64,000 bases of DNA, taken from NCBI RefSeq assembly GCF_036227225.1, contig NZ_CP109444.1, forward strand, positions 6,057,501-6,121,500, in the 5' to 3' direction. This document shows, piece by piece, positions 25,908-33,165 of the stretch. The notes under the pieces are model-generated. The model ran no database searches, was not told where the DNA came from, and saw only the letters and a list, made by a program, of their open reading frames with translations. The translations under genes and the position numbers were made by a program. Positions within the stretch are counted from its first letter, which is position 1; each line of letters opens with the position of its first letter. The stretch is from Streptomyces sp. NBC_01478. Lineage in GTDB: Bacteria; Actinomycetota; Actinomycetes; Streptomycetales; Streptomycetaceae.

Positions 25908-26174
25908 ATGCCTGCAGTGACCGTAGAGAACCCGCTGACCCTGCCCCGCGTGGCCGCGCCGGCCGACGCCGTGGCACGTCCCGTGCTCGCCGTCTCGACC
26001 GCGCCCAGCGGTTTCGAGGGTGAGGGCTTCCCGGTGCGCCGCGCGTTCGCCGGGATCAACTACCGCCACCTCGACCCGTTCATCATGATGGACCAGATGG
26101 GCGAGGTGGAGTACGCGCCGGGCGAGCCGAAGGACTCTACCAGTTGGGTGCGTACATCGGTACACGGTCGCTGA
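25908..26174 (+). pseudogene. 5' fragment of the host pirin gene, cut by the AICE
   Basis: ATG with AAGGAGG upstream opens the first 75 codons of a pirin (MPAVTVENPLTLPRV ... HLDPFIMMDQMGEVEYAPGEPK). At AAGG (26130-26133) the sequence switches to element DNA and the frame ends 13 codons later. The missing 3' part is at 42856-43607; joining the two ends rebuilds an uninterrupted pirin gene. The host promoter is upstream of this fragment and can be read into the element's own pirin at 26208. Pirins are iron-binding bicupins; their role in Streptomyces is mostly unknown. Confidence 0.93.
26130..26154 (+). mobile_element. attL of the AICE
   Basis: Core AAGG at 26130-26133, preceded by host attB sequence (GGCGAGCCG) and followed by the attP half ACTCTACCAGTTGGGTGCGTA. 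The arm CCAGTTGGGTGCGTA (26140-26154) is the exact inverse of TACGCACCCAACTGG at the other end of the element. Confidence 0.9.
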
Positions 26175-26207
26175 GCTGCGGATACTTCCACCTGAAGGAG
26201 AGTCACC

Positions 26208-27179
26208 ATGCCTGCTGTAACTGTCGACAACCCCCTGACGCTCCCGCGCGTGGCCGCCTCGGCTGACGCTGTCGCTCGTCCCGTGCTCACTGTCACGACG
26301 GCGCCGAGTGGCTTCGAGGGCGAAGGGTTCCCGGTGCGCCGCGCGTTCGCCGGGATCAACTACCGCCACCTCGACCCGTTCATCATGATGGATCAGATGG
26401 GCGAGGTGGAATATCAGCCTGGAGAGCCAAAAGGGACCCCGTGGCATCCGCACCGTGGCTTCGAGACCGTCACGTACATCATCGACGGCGTCTTTGATCA
26501 CCAGGACTCCAACGGCGGTGGCGGCACCATCACCAACGGCGACACGCAGTGGATGACGGCGGGCGCGGGCCTGCTGCACATCGAGGCTCCGCCGGAGTCG
26601 CTGGTCGTGTCCGGCGGTCTCTTCCACGGGCTCCAGCTCTGGGTGAACCTGCCGGCCAAGGACAAGATGATGGCCCCGCGCTACCAGGACATTCGTGGTG
26701 GTCAGGTGCAGTTGCTGACGACTCCGGACGGCGGCGCGCTGCTGCGGGTCATCGCCGGTGAGCTGGACGGTCACCAGGGCCCCGGCATCACGCACACCCC
26801 GATCACGATGGTTCACGCGACGGTGGCGCCGGGTGCGGAACTCACCCTGCCTTGGCGGGAGGACTTCAACGGCCTGGTGTACGTCATGGCGGGCAAGGGG
26901 TCGGTGGGCGCGGAGCGTCGTCCGATCCACCTGGGCCAGACGGCCGTGTTCGGTGCAGGCTCCTCGCTGACTGTTCGCGCGGACGAGCAGCAGGACGGGA
27001 ACACCCCTGACCTTGAGGTCGTCATCCTCGGCGGTCAGCCGATCCGTGAGCCGATGGCGCACTACGGCCCGTTCGTCATGAACACGCGTGACGAACTTCA
27101 GCAGGCCTTCGAGGACTTCCAGAAGGGTCGGCTGGGCACCATCCCCGCCGTGCACGGCATGAGCGAGGGTGGACTGTAG
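26208..27179 (+). CDS. Element-borne complete pirin
   Basis: A 323-residue pirin with both cupin halves (WHPHRGFETVTYIIDGVFDHQDS metal site; INTRDELQQAF-type C-terminus). It is nearly identical in protein to the interrupted host gene (YQPGEPK for YAPGEPK at the junction). AAGGAGAG precedes the ATG, 33 bp after the stop of the host fragment. Nucleotide identity with the host copy is perfect for about 68 bp up to 26391, then silent changes become dense exactly across the att region (26392-26456). This keeps the protein but alters the attB-like DNA. It probably restores pirin function after integration, using the host promoter. Confidence 0.93.
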   Translation: MPAVTVDNPLTLPRVAASADAVARPVLTVTTAPSGFEGEGFPVRRAFAGINYRHLDPFIMMDQMGEVEYQPGEPKGTPWHPHRGFETVTYIIDGVFDHQDSNGGGGTITNGDTQWMTAGAGLLHIEAPPESLVVSGGLFHGLQLWVNLPAKDKMMAPRYQDIRGGQVQLLTTPDGGALLRVIAGELDGHQGPGITHTPITMVHATVAPGAELTLPWREDFNGLVYVMAGKGSVGAERRPIHLGQTAVFGAGSSLTVRADEQQDGNTPDLEVVILGGQPIREPMAHYGPFVMNTRDELQQAFEDFQKGRLGTIPAVHGMSEGGL

Positions 27180-27211
27180 GCCTTCGCAGAGCTGAGCAAT
27201 TCAGCGTCGCC

Positions 27212-27257
27212 AACCGCCAAGTCCCGCTCCCCAAGTGCGGGGCGGGGCTTGGCGGTT
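27212..27257 (+). terminator. Terminator after element pirin
   Basis: AACCGCCAAG ... CTTGGCGGTT with additional G/C pairing (long stem), 30 bp after the pirin stop. Confidence 0.8.
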
Positions 27258-27272
27258 GGTTCCTGACACGAC

Positions 27273-27313
27273 AGAACCCCATGTTTCCTGCCTACCAGGA
27301 AACATGGGGTTCT
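27273..27313. terminator. Bidirectional stem-loop between convergent genes
   Basis: AGAACCCCATGTTTCCTG is followed 5 nt later by its exact inverse: an 18-bp perfect stem. It sits 12 bp beyond the stop of the minus-strand DUF397 gene and after the pirin terminator. Confidence 0.85.
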
Positions 27314-27325
27314 CTGTTGAATCGG

Positions 27326-27541
27326 CTACACGTCGGCGCTGCGCGCGAACGCCACAAGTCCAGCGAACCCTTCGGGCGAGAGCATGAGCGCCGGAGCGTT
27401 GGGGGTCTTGCTGTCCCGTATCGGGACGACACCGTGAGTCATGGCGTACGACGGTGCCCACTCGATGCAGTTGCCGCCCTGCCCGTCGCTGTACGTGCTC
27501 TTGACCCACACATCGCCGCGTGGGGCGGGGGTGTTGCTCAT
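27326..27541 (-). CDS. DUF397 protein (element)
   Basis: A 71-residue protein with WVKSTYSDGQGGNCIEWA, PIRDSK and LMLSPEGFAGLVAFA, i.e. a complete DUF397. ATGA overlap with the XRE gene upstream shows translational coupling. Likely the modulating partner of that regulator. Confidence 0.9.
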   Translation of the reverse strand: MSNTPAPRGDVWVKSTYSDGQGGNCIEWAPSYAMTHGVVPIRDSKTPNAPALMLSPEGFAGLVAFARSADV

Positions 27542-28353
27542 CTGGCGTGCTCCTCCATGATCGAGTGGATCAGGGCCAAGGAACGTGTCTCTGACTCTGC
27601 TGCCGCACGTAGCCGCTCATAGGTAGCCGACCAATCCCGCACGGCAGACGGCGAGTCGTTGACGGACCCCTTGCCGGTGGTCTCCGAGTACAAGACCGTC
27701 GCCCCGTCGTCTGGCGTAAGCAGGATAAACGGCAGACCGGACGCGGGGGCACCCGCCTCGAAGGCCAGAACCTGAAGCGTGACGTGCGGGCTTTCCGCCA
27801 TGTGCACAAGGTGCTGTAGCTGTCCGGCCATGGTTCCCGGATTGCCGACGGTCGTGCGCAACACGGCCTCATGGAAGATGACCCACAGGAACGGCGGCTC
27901 CGGCCGGTCCAGGACGTCACGGCGGCGGAGACGGAGTTCGACCCGCCCTTTGATCTGGCTTTCAGTCTCGCGAGGATGCGCCGCCCGGAAGACTGCTTGC
28001 GCGTACTCGGGCGTCTGTAGCATGCCCATGACGAAACTGGTGCTGTAGTCCTCAATCTTGGTGGCGGCCTTCTCAAGCTCCACGTACGGCACGAACCACT
28101 CAGGGTGTCCGTGCTGCGAGATCCTGGTCAGTAGCCGCACGAAGGACCCACTGGTGTTGAAGAAGCGGTCGCACCCCTCCGCGAAGTGGAGTGACGGAAG
28201 CGCCTTGCCCTTCTTGGCCTTCGACACGTACGGGGCCTTGTAGCCGGTGGAATCCGCTAGCTCCTGTTGCGTCGCCCCTTTGTGCTCTAACGCTGCGGCT
28301 AGCTCTTGCCCGAACCACTCAAGGCCGTTCGCCGGCTCCGGCTCTTCGCTCAC
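27538..28353 (-). CDS. XRE regulator with DUF5753 domain (element)
   Basis: A 271-residue protein. The helix-turn-helix covers about residues 14-55 (LAAALEHKGATQQELADSTGYKAPYVSKAKKG). The DUF5753 domain follows (YSTSFVMGMLQTPEYAQAVF, VIFHEAVLRTTVG). It differs clearly from the two chromosomal XRE proteins in this window and is coupled to DUF397. It may regulate the adjacent divergent tiny-gene cluster or host genes; the target is not evident. Confidence 0.88.
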   Translation of the reverse strand: MSEEPEPANGLEWFGQELAAALEHKGATQQELADSTGYKAPYVSKAKKGKALPSLHFAEGCDRFFNTSGSFVRLLTRISQHGHPEWFVPYVELEKAATKIEDYSTSFVMGMLQTPEYAQAVFRAAHPRETESQIKGRVELRLRRRDVLDRPEPPFLWVIFHEAVLRTTVGNPGTMAGQLQHLVHMAESPHVTLQVLAFEAGAPASGLPFILLTPDDGATVLYSETTGKGSVNDSPSAVRDWSATYERLRAAAESETRSLALIHSIMEEHAR

Positions 28354-28484
28354 CTGTTCAACTCACCAGCCTTTCCACCTGCGTTGGAAACCCCTTCCCT
28401 CTGTTGAGCGTACGCGTCTGCACGCCATGGTGTGAGGGAGAAGTCACACACAGCAGCGAGATGCGGAAGGTACGGCAACCGGCC

Positions 28485-28664
28485 ATGACCAGCACCCCAA
28501 CCACGACCACAGGCACGTCAGATGACGTGGCGGAGCTGGTCGCGCTACAGCGGGAGTTGGGCCCCTGGGCCTTACTCGCCTGGCGTCCGCGCGGTGGCTT
28601 CACTGACCCGGACACCGTGGACCTCCGGGCCGTTAAAGCCGGACTGCGGCGGCTGATCGCATGA
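28485..28664 (+). CDS. Small hypothetical protein
   Basis: A 59-residue protein starting MTSTPTTTTGTSDDVAELVA with a Thr-rich head and a helical rest (LQRELGPWALLAWRPRGGF). An in-frame ATG at 28461 is an alternative start. It overlaps the next gene by ATGA and is the first member of the tiny-gene cluster up to 30575. Function unknown. Confidence 0.55.
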   Translation: MTSTPTTTTGTSDDVAELVALQRELGPWALLAWRPRGGFTDPDTVDLRAVKAGLRRLIA

Positions 28665-28879
28665 ACGGGAACCCTCCCGTCGGGACCACTGTCACGGACT
28701 CTCAGCGCGGAGCCGTCGGCCGCGTCATGGGCCACGTCGGCGGACGCGTCCAGCTTCGCCCCCTTGAGGGTGGCCGAGAGTGGGACGCCGAGACGATGAA
28801 TCTCGAATATGTGCCGCTGTCCGAAGCCCTGAGTACGGTCGTCTCTGAGGTCAATTCCCGTAGTGCAGGGGGAATTTGA
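28661..28879 (+). CDS. Small hypothetical protein
   Basis: A 72-residue protein with a strand-rich core (VGTTVTDSQRGAVGRVMGHVGGRVQLRPL) reminiscent of small SH3-like barrels seen in Streptomyces mobile elements. Its ATG overlaps the preceding stop. Function unknown. Confidence 0.6.
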   Translation: MNGNPPVGTTVTDSQRGAVGRVMGHVGGRVQLRPLEGGREWDAETMNLEYVPLSEALSTVVSEVNSRSAGGI

Positions 28880-28880
28880 A

Positions 28881-29162
28881 GTGAGTCGCAGCGTCTTTCG
28901 GTACGTGTCCTACACGACTCGTCAGGACCCCACCGTTGAACCCGAGTATTCCGCGTACTGCGTGGCCGGTGACGAAGAAGCCTGCGGGGCCCAATCCGAA
29001 AAGCACGACAACCCCACCGACGTTGACGACTGGATGAGAGGGCATATGAAGGAGACCGGGCACATGCATTTCAGGCGCCGGTTCGACGACTTCGCGGAGT
29101 TGACCGTTCAGGGTTTTCCGGCCGGTCTTGAACCGGCCCGTGTCGAGAGGGTGAGGGCATGA
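28881..29162 (+). CDS. DUF7848-like small protein
   Basis: A 93-residue protein with VFRYVSYTTRQDPTVEPEYSAYC, a second Cys in EEACGAQS, then WMRGHMKETGHMHFRRRFDDFAEL. This pattern (two Cys and HxxxTxHxxF) is common in Streptomyces accessory regions and corresponds, from memory, to DUF7848; it suggests a small metal-binding fold. GGGGGA precedes the GTG by 8 nt. ATGA overlap with the next ORF. Confidence 0.75.
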   Translation: MSRSVFRYVSYTTRQDPTVEPEYSAYCVAGDEEACGAQSEKHDNPTDVDDWMRGHMKETGHMHFRRRFDDFAELTVQGFPAGLEPARVERVRA

Positions 29163-29263
29163 GGAGAATCCCTTACGCCGCTCAGTGGGTGGGCCTATTA
29201 GTGATCATCGCGCTCAGCGGTACGTGCGGCTTCATCGCTGGTGCTGTTCTTGGTATGGCGTAA
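29159..29263 (+). CDS. 34-aa membrane peptide
   Basis: Starts in the stop of the DUF7848-like gene (ATGA). MRRIPYAAQWVGLLVIIALS then GTCGFIAGAVLGMA: basic start and one membrane helix. The next gene's ATG follows the TAA with no gap. Probably a real small membrane protein; function unknown. Confidence 0.55.
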   Translation: MRRIPYAAQWVGLLVIIALSGTCGFIAGAVLGMA

Positions 29264-29608
29264 ATGCTGGTATCCCTCTTCACGGAGTGTGGCGCAGCGC
29301 TCGCCGTGCCGGAAGGCATGCGTAACGCAGCGCTTGAAATTGCCAGCAATGCAACCACGCGGGACATGGCTCGGGAATACGTGAGTTGTGAACTAGATTC
29401 CCACCGTTACGGCGATCACTCTGCCCTACTTCTGGATCTCGAAGCGGGGCAGGCCGACGGAGACGTTTGGGTTACCTGGGATGTGGATGGCAGTGACATC
29501 GCAGTCCGGATCCGACCCTATTGCCCTTCTAAGAGCCCGTCGAAAGAAGACGCCTGCTGGCTGTACGACGCACACAGAGGAGGACACACATGGGAGCGCT
29601 ACGAATAG
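29264..29608 (+). CDS. Hypothetical protein
   Basis: A 114-residue protein starting immediately after the previous TAA. It reads like a small globular acidic protein (ALEIASNATTRDMAREYV; DGDVWVTWDVDGSDIAVRI). G+C content is visibly lower than in the chromosome. Not recognised. Confidence 0.6.
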   Translation: MLVSLFTECGAALAVPEGMRNAALEIASNATTRDMAREYVSCELDSHRYGDHSALLLDLEAGQADGDVWVTWDVDGSDIAVRIRPYCPSKSPSKEDACWLYDAHRGGHTWERYE

Positions 29609-29612
29609 CCTG

Positions 29613-29846
29613 ATGGACAGCGACGAAATAGAAACACGCGAGTTGTACGACCAAACAGCTATTGCGGCTGAGGAGCTGACCGATCCTGAGTACACAAGAG
29701 GGCTTAGGACATTGGCCGCTTGGAAGAGTGGAGCATTACGTCTTGCTCACCTCTGGAAAGGCCTTGACGCGGCGCTCACCGAGGGGGGAGACATACCAAT
29801 TGAATGGATCATTGGAGACCTTCCCGAAGAAGTTCCAAAACAATGA
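29613..29846 (+). CDS. Hypothetical helical protein
   Basis: A 77-residue acidic helical protein (MDSDEIETRELYDQTAIAAE ... WIIGDLPEEVPKQ). The start at 29613 lies 4 bp after the previous stop; the frame is open upstream to 29481 in the shadow of the preceding gene. The stop overlaps the next ATG. Function unknown. Confidence 0.55.
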   Translation: MDSDEIETRELYDQTAIAAEELTDPEYTRGLRTLAAWKSGALRLAHLWKGLDAALTEGGDIPIEWIIGDLPEEVPKQ

Positions 29847-30010
29847 CTCCGCCCCTGTCGGATGCAACTGAATATCCGACCTCAACGGAAATTCAGAATC
29901 CCGGCAGGGGCGGGAAAGCCCCGTTCGGCTATCAGAAGACGGCGGTAGCCGAACGGGCCAGAACGGACCGCACCGACATAAGACGGGTGCACTGTCTCAG
30001 AAAGAGGTAA
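29843..30010 (+). CDS. Small hypothetical protein
   Basis: A 55-residue basic frame (MTPPLSDATEYPTSTEIQNP ... RVHCLRKR) coupled by ATGA to the previous gene. GRGGKAPFGYQ resembles a serine-recombinase phrase, but nothing else does. Only coupling supports it as a gene. Confidence 0.4.
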   Translation: MTPPLSDATEYPTSTEIQNPGRGGKAPFGYQKTAVAERARTDRTDIRRVHCLRKR

Positions 30011-30018
30011 CGACATAA

Positions 30019-30114
30019 GTGAACTGCCCTACCTGCGGTGCGTTAGTCAACGACAACCCTGATGGAACGTGGCACTGCGGTGTCTGCGGAGCTAGCGGAG
30101 GTTCAAGAAAATGA
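30019..30114 (+). CDS. 31-aa zinc-ribbon peptide
   Basis: MNCPTCGALVNDNPDGTWHC then GVCGASGGSRK: two CxxC pairs 14 residues apart, a minimal zinc ribbon. GTG start with AGAGGT upstream. It contains a TTA codon, rare in Streptomyces and dependent on the bldA tRNA. The stop overlaps the next ATG. Confidence 0.6.
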   Translation: MNCPTCGALVNDNPDGTWHCGVCGASGGSRK

Positions 30115-30284
30115 CCTGTGGTAACTGTGGAGCGGCAGCAATCCAGGGGCCCAACGGCTCGTGGATCTGCTCGAATCAATGCGGATGGTCCTCTGGGGTC
30201 GCCCCGAGTCCATCGGTAGGCTTTGGGCATGACCACCGAGCGGCCGTCGGAACGCGCGCCTACAGCGGGTGCGCCCCTCAGTAA
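30111..30284 (+). CDS. 57-aa zinc-ribbon protein
   Basis: MTCGNCGAAAIQGPNGSWIC then SNQCGWSS: CxxC and CxxxC knuckles. The 3' half overlaps the next gene in another frame, so only the ribbon part may matter. Coupled by ATGA to the preceding zinc-ribbon ORF. Confidence 0.5.
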   Translation: MTCGNCGAAAIQGPNGSWICSNQCGWSSGVAPSPSVGFGHDHRAAVGTRAYSGCAPQ

Positions 30285-30447
30285 CAACGAGATCACCACA
30301 ACTGAGTGCCGAGAGTGCGGAGCTGAGGTCTCAGGCCTGAACGGGCGCTACGCCTGTGGTCTGTGCGGGTGGGTCAACCACTGGGCTGAGGGAGACGGTG
30401 AGCTTCCCACAGCCCAGGATGACCCCGATTGGCCCGGACACCAGTGA
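30229..30447 (+). CDS. 72-aa zinc-ribbon protein
   Basis: After a 27-residue polar head comes TTECRECGAEVSGLNGRYAC then GLCGWVNHW: a complete CxxC-x14-CxxC ribbon like its two neighbours. TAGGCT lies 7 bp before the ATG and there is no ribosome site, so a leaderless start is possible. Third consecutive ribbon; probably a nucleic-acid or protein adaptor. Confidence 0.65.
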   Translation: MTTERPSERAPTAGAPLSNNEITTTECRECGAEVSGLNGRYACGLCGWVNHWAEGDGELPTAQDDPDWPGHQ

Positions 30448-30575
30448 ACTCTCCTAATCGCCCCGTCCGTGCGTCGTTCCCCCGTGGCGCATGGGCGGGG
30501 TCTCCTCGTCGTTCACGCGAGACGGCCCACTGCCTTGACTGTGCCCACCTCATCTCGCCGGGGCCGGACGAGTAG
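30444..30575 (+). CDS. 43-aa Cys-containing small protein
   Basis: GTGA overlap with the previous stop. MNSPNRPVRASFPRGAWAGS followed later by HCLDCAHLISPG: a single CxxC preceded by His. Last member of the tiny-gene cluster; gene status rests on coupling and the Cys pair. Confidence 0.45.
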   Translation: MNSPNRPVRASFPRGAWAGSPRRSRETAHCLDCAHLISPGPDE

Positions 30576-30594
30576 CGGGTGGCGCGGTGGGAAG

Positions 30595-30663
30595 CTCATC
30601 CGGATAAGTGGTTGACCTACATGGTTCGGTTGTCTGATGCTGGCCACTTATTCGGATGAGTGG
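30595..30663. promoter_or_regulatory. Two GntR-type operators before the SH3 gene
   Basis: 30644-30663 reads CCACTTATTCGGATGAGTGG, a 20-bp palindrome of the form CCACTYAT-N4-ATRAGTGG. A second copy with one intact arm (CTCATCCGGATAAGTGG) lies at 30595-30611. The same motif occurs twice at the GntR gene's own promoter (36207-36271). Confidence 0.8.
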
Positions 30664-30721
30664 CTACCTGGTGATCGATCGGCGGCTGCTCGTCCTCTTC
30701 CGAATCGAAGGGGTTTTGATC

Positions 30722-31102
30722 ATGGGGCGTAATGCACTGCGGTCGCTGGCTGTGTCGACTGCGCTCGTGGCCGGTGTCGGCCTAGTGGGTGTCTCGGGTG
30801 CGTCGGCGCTGACTCCGGACGTGGAGCGGTCGGGCGTCCAGTCCAGTCAGGTGGCCGCCATCAACGGCGTGAACGACGGGCCGTACAAGACGGCCACGGT
30901 GAACGGGTTGCGGGTGCGCACGGGTCCGGGCACGAACCGGATGATCCTCGGCCTGATCTACAGGGGGCAGCGCGTGCGGGCTATTGCGTCGGCGCGTGAC
31001 CGTCACGGGCAGCGCTGGGACAAGGTCCGGCTCGTGAAGGCCTCGCCGAGCGGTCTCCCTCGTGGCTTCACGGGCTGGGTCACCGAGATGTACCTGTACT
31101 GA
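30722..31102 (+). CDS. Secreted SH3-domain protein
   Basis: A 126-residue protein: signal peptide (MGRNALRSLAVSTALVAGVG ... GASA, about 29 residues) followed by one bacterial SH3 domain (TATVNGLRVRTGPGTNRMILGLIYRGQRVRAIA ... FTGWVTEMYLY). GAAGGGG precedes the ATG; the frame is open to 30656. Two GntR-type operators lie in its promoter, so it is probably repressed with the transfer functions. It may bind peptidoglycan during transfer or in exclusion. Confidence 0.8.
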   Translation: MGRNALRSLAVSTALVAGVGLVGVSGASALTPDVERSGVQSSQVAAINGVNDGPYKTATVNGLRVRTGPGTNRMILGLIYRGQRVRAIASARDRHGQRWDKVRLVKASPSGLPRGFTGWVTEMYLY

Positions 31103-31131
31103 TCGAGTGCCGGGAGGTCTGACCTAGATCG

Positions 31132-31165
31132 ACGGCCCTTCTCCGCTGCGGCGGGGGAGGGCCGT
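31132..31165 (+). terminator. Terminator of the SH3 gene
   Basis: ACGGCCCTTCTCCGC and GCGGGGGAGGGCCGT form a 15-bp stem (one imperfect pair) with a 4-nt loop, then TTGCTGTG. Confidence 0.8.
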
Positions 31166-31396
31166 TGCTGTGTGATCACAGCCAGATGATATGGAGATCT
31201 AGTGAAGGAAGTGTGTAGAAGGTGTGGTGATTGATTCAGTTCCGTGACCGCACTGCCGGTGGTTGACCCCTCGTGTGACGCGTGAGCATATTCTGTTGAT
31301 CTATTTGCTCGTGCTAAGAAATGCTCTACCTCTCGTGGCGTGGCGGTCTCTGCTTGGGGTGTGAGTGGCGACGAAGGGGATAGGGGATGGTGTGCG

Positions 31397-31645
31397 ATGG
31401 CGAACGGATCGGTTGGGGACTACTGCGAGCCTGAGGACGTCGCCTATGTGCCGGGTATCGACTACGTGGCGGGCTGGCGCATGGCGGCGGAAGCGGCTGA
31501 TGAGGTGAACGGCGCCCTGGAGGCGATCGGCATCGACGCGGGGGCTGTGCGGGCGGTGCCACATGCGGGGGCGCACGGTGAGCCGGTGGTGTGGCTGAGA
31601 CCGGAGGATGCCCGGCTGATAGCTCGGGTGTTACGGCGGGAGTGA
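31397..31645 (+). CDS. Hypothetical AICE protein
   Basis: An 82-residue protein starting MANGSVGDYCEPEDVAYVPG; helical middle (WRMAAEAADEVNGALEAIGID) and basic end. AGGGGA lies before the ATG. Not recognised; the type is common in Streptomyces integrative elements. Confidence 0.6.
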   Translation: MANGSVGDYCEPEDVAYVPGIDYVAGWRMAAEAADEVNGALEAIGIDAGAVRAVPHAGAHGEPVVWLRPEDARLIARVLRRE

Positions 31646-31683
31646 TGACTCATGCTGAGAGATGAGAGGGAAGGGGAGCGGGG

Positions 31684-31851
31684 ATGGCGCGGGATGACTG
31701 GAAGACGGCGAAGGGCTCTCGGGTGAGCGTCGAGACTGATCGGCACGGAGAGTTCATCGTGTGCGCGGGATGCAGGCGCCGGATCAAGATCACGGGTGCG
31801 GGGCCTGTGATCTTCGCTGTTCGGCAGCACACGCAGAGCTGCACCAGGTGA
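31684..31851 (+). CDS. Small two-Cys protein
   Basis: A 55-residue protein (MARDDWKTAKGSRVSVETDR ... QHTQSCTR) with CAGC and, near the C-terminus, HTQSC: a His/Cys set that could bind zinc. AGGGGAG precedes the ATG. It lies 38 bp after the previous gene. Function unknown. Confidence 0.6.
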   Translation: MARDDWKTAKGSRVSVETDRHGEFIVCAGCRRRIKITGAGPVIFAVRQHTQSCTR

Positions 31852-32159
31852 CGCGAAAGCTGCTTGGGCAGGCTGGGCCGGCGCATGGCTAGCGGTCTGT
31901 TGAGTACCAGAGCGCAGCGGAAAGTGACTGGTCAACGTGCGTGATGACCTCAATCGCATACGGATCTGGGCCACGACGAAACGGCATCTGCGATTGAGGT
32001 TGTCACGCGTGGGCGGGGTCCAGGGGTGTGCTGTAGCACCCCTGGTACCACCGCCCGCAACCACTCTCGTAACGGCGCTGAGCGGCGTTGGCGGCCAGTC
32101 CCGTGTGGCGTAGCCATAGAGGCTTCGCCCCTCTGGTCGGGGCTCGGGAAGGCGCATCA
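31852..32159. other. 308-bp noncoding stretch with two large inverted repeats
   Basis: 31940-31958 and 31989-32007 are 19-bp inverted arms (CGTGATGACCTCAATCGCA and inverse, two mismatches) with a 30-nt spacer. 32020-32045 is a second hairpin (CCAGGGGTG ... CACCCCTGG). There is no convincing reading frame. Candidate roles are a transfer locus (clt/oriT), a replication-related site or a structured RNA. Confidence 0.6.
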
Positions 32160-32345
32160 CTAGCGGTTCCAGATCGGTGTAGACGTGACGGCGGTCATCG
32201 CCACTCCAGCGATCATTGCTACGAACCGGGCTGGTACCTGTTTCGCAGTCATGCTGAACCCGCCGATCTTGAGCACGAAGTAGGGCTCTGCCTCCCTCGT
32301 CTGGGCTCGCTCTGGCTCCTCCGGTGGGGGCGCCGTTTCCGGCAT
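32160..32345 (-). CDS. Possible small membrane protein
   Basis: A 61-residue frame starting MPETAPPPEEPERAQTREAE, followed by one membrane helix (RFVAMIAGVAMTAVTS). The ribosome site is weak and the frame is open upstream, so the start is unsure. Acidic head and single membrane span would fit a spread-type (Spd) accessory protein, but this is a guess. Confidence 0.4.
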   Translation of the reverse strand: MPETAPPPEEPERAQTREAEPYFVLKIGGFSMTAKQVPARFVAMIAGVAMTAVTSTPIWNR

Positions 32346-32900
32346 CGGACTTTCGGCCACGGCAAGCCTCCTGTCGTGGGGCGTATAAGCCTGCCCCTGG
32401 ACGTGGTTGCAAGCGGATGACGGTTCGTCAATCGCTTGCGGCTCACGGTTGCAGCCCGTCTTGCCCGCGTCAGTACATCTGAGGGAGATCTGAGTGTCAC
32501 GATCGGATAACTTGAGGAAAGCGTGAGTCAGACGGCTCGGACTATGTGCTAGAGGGCAACGTTGCAGGTCAAGGGTGGGCTGCGTTGCTAACGGACGTTC
32601 ACTTCGCGCTCTGGCGCAAGCTATCCAATGGAGCAAGTCAGGGTGTGAGCGAGCGGAGTAGACGTTCGTAGTGATGGAGGGCGGGCCCCCGGTGGTGCCG
32701 CTCTTGTCCCCGGTGACCGGACAGAGAGACGACAGGAGCCCCTCACGCTGACTGCGCGGGGGGCTTCTCTGCTTGGTCGGGGCGTGTGTGGTGTCGGGCG
32801 GTTGCCGACCGGACGGGACCGGCCGAAGGCCGCACGCCCGTCCGGGGCGGCAGGACCGCCCGGCGCGCCGGAGGCGCGCCCTTGAGCAAGTAAAGAGAAG
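32346..32900. other. 555-bp stretch without a supported gene
   Basis: Contains a terminator-like hairpin at about 32734-32768 (AGGAGCCCC ... GGGGGCTTCT) and a GGCGCGCC/GGCGCGCC hairpin at about 32863-32881. Frames on both strands look random. Confidence 0.5.
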
Positions 32901-33050
32901 TTACTCCGATGCGGGGCGGCGACGGGCGGGGCGCTTGGCGGCGGAGGCTGGCGCTGGCGTCATGGGATAGGCGAGCTGCCATGTGGCGGCAGGTGCTTAC
33001 AGCTCTTCGGACGGTTGCGGTCACACTCGGTGCGTCGCTGTGGGGAGCAG
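32901..33050 (-). pseudogene. Decayed 3' end of a gntR (KorSA-like) gene
   Basis: Minus-strand translation gives APAATWQLAYPMTP then ASAAKRPARRRPASE and a stop. This matches the last 30 residues of the intact GntR protein at 35298-36107 (VPAATCQLAYPMTP then APAAKRAIRRQAGSE). An in-frame stop and frame loss further upstream show decay. The orientation equals that of the intact gene, and the two bracket the OLD-family gene. Confidence 0.8.
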
Positions 33051-33165
33051 CTATGAATCTCGGGCGTTGCACGCACGCGCTGACAGCGCCGTACTGACAA
33101 GGTCATCTAGAGCTGTGAGCGGCAAACCTATGGATGCCAGAACCGCTGCCCGCAAGATCGTTGTT

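Noticed and set aside
29843..30010. Serine-recombinase remnant suggested by GGKAPFGYQ
   Set aside because: Only this short phrase matches; the rest of the 55-codon frame shows no recombinase sequence, so it is left as hypothetical.
32743..33072. 109-codon minus-strand frame
   Set aside because: It crosses the decayed gntR fragment in the wrong frame and is Arg/Pro/Ala-rich without similarity to anything recognised.
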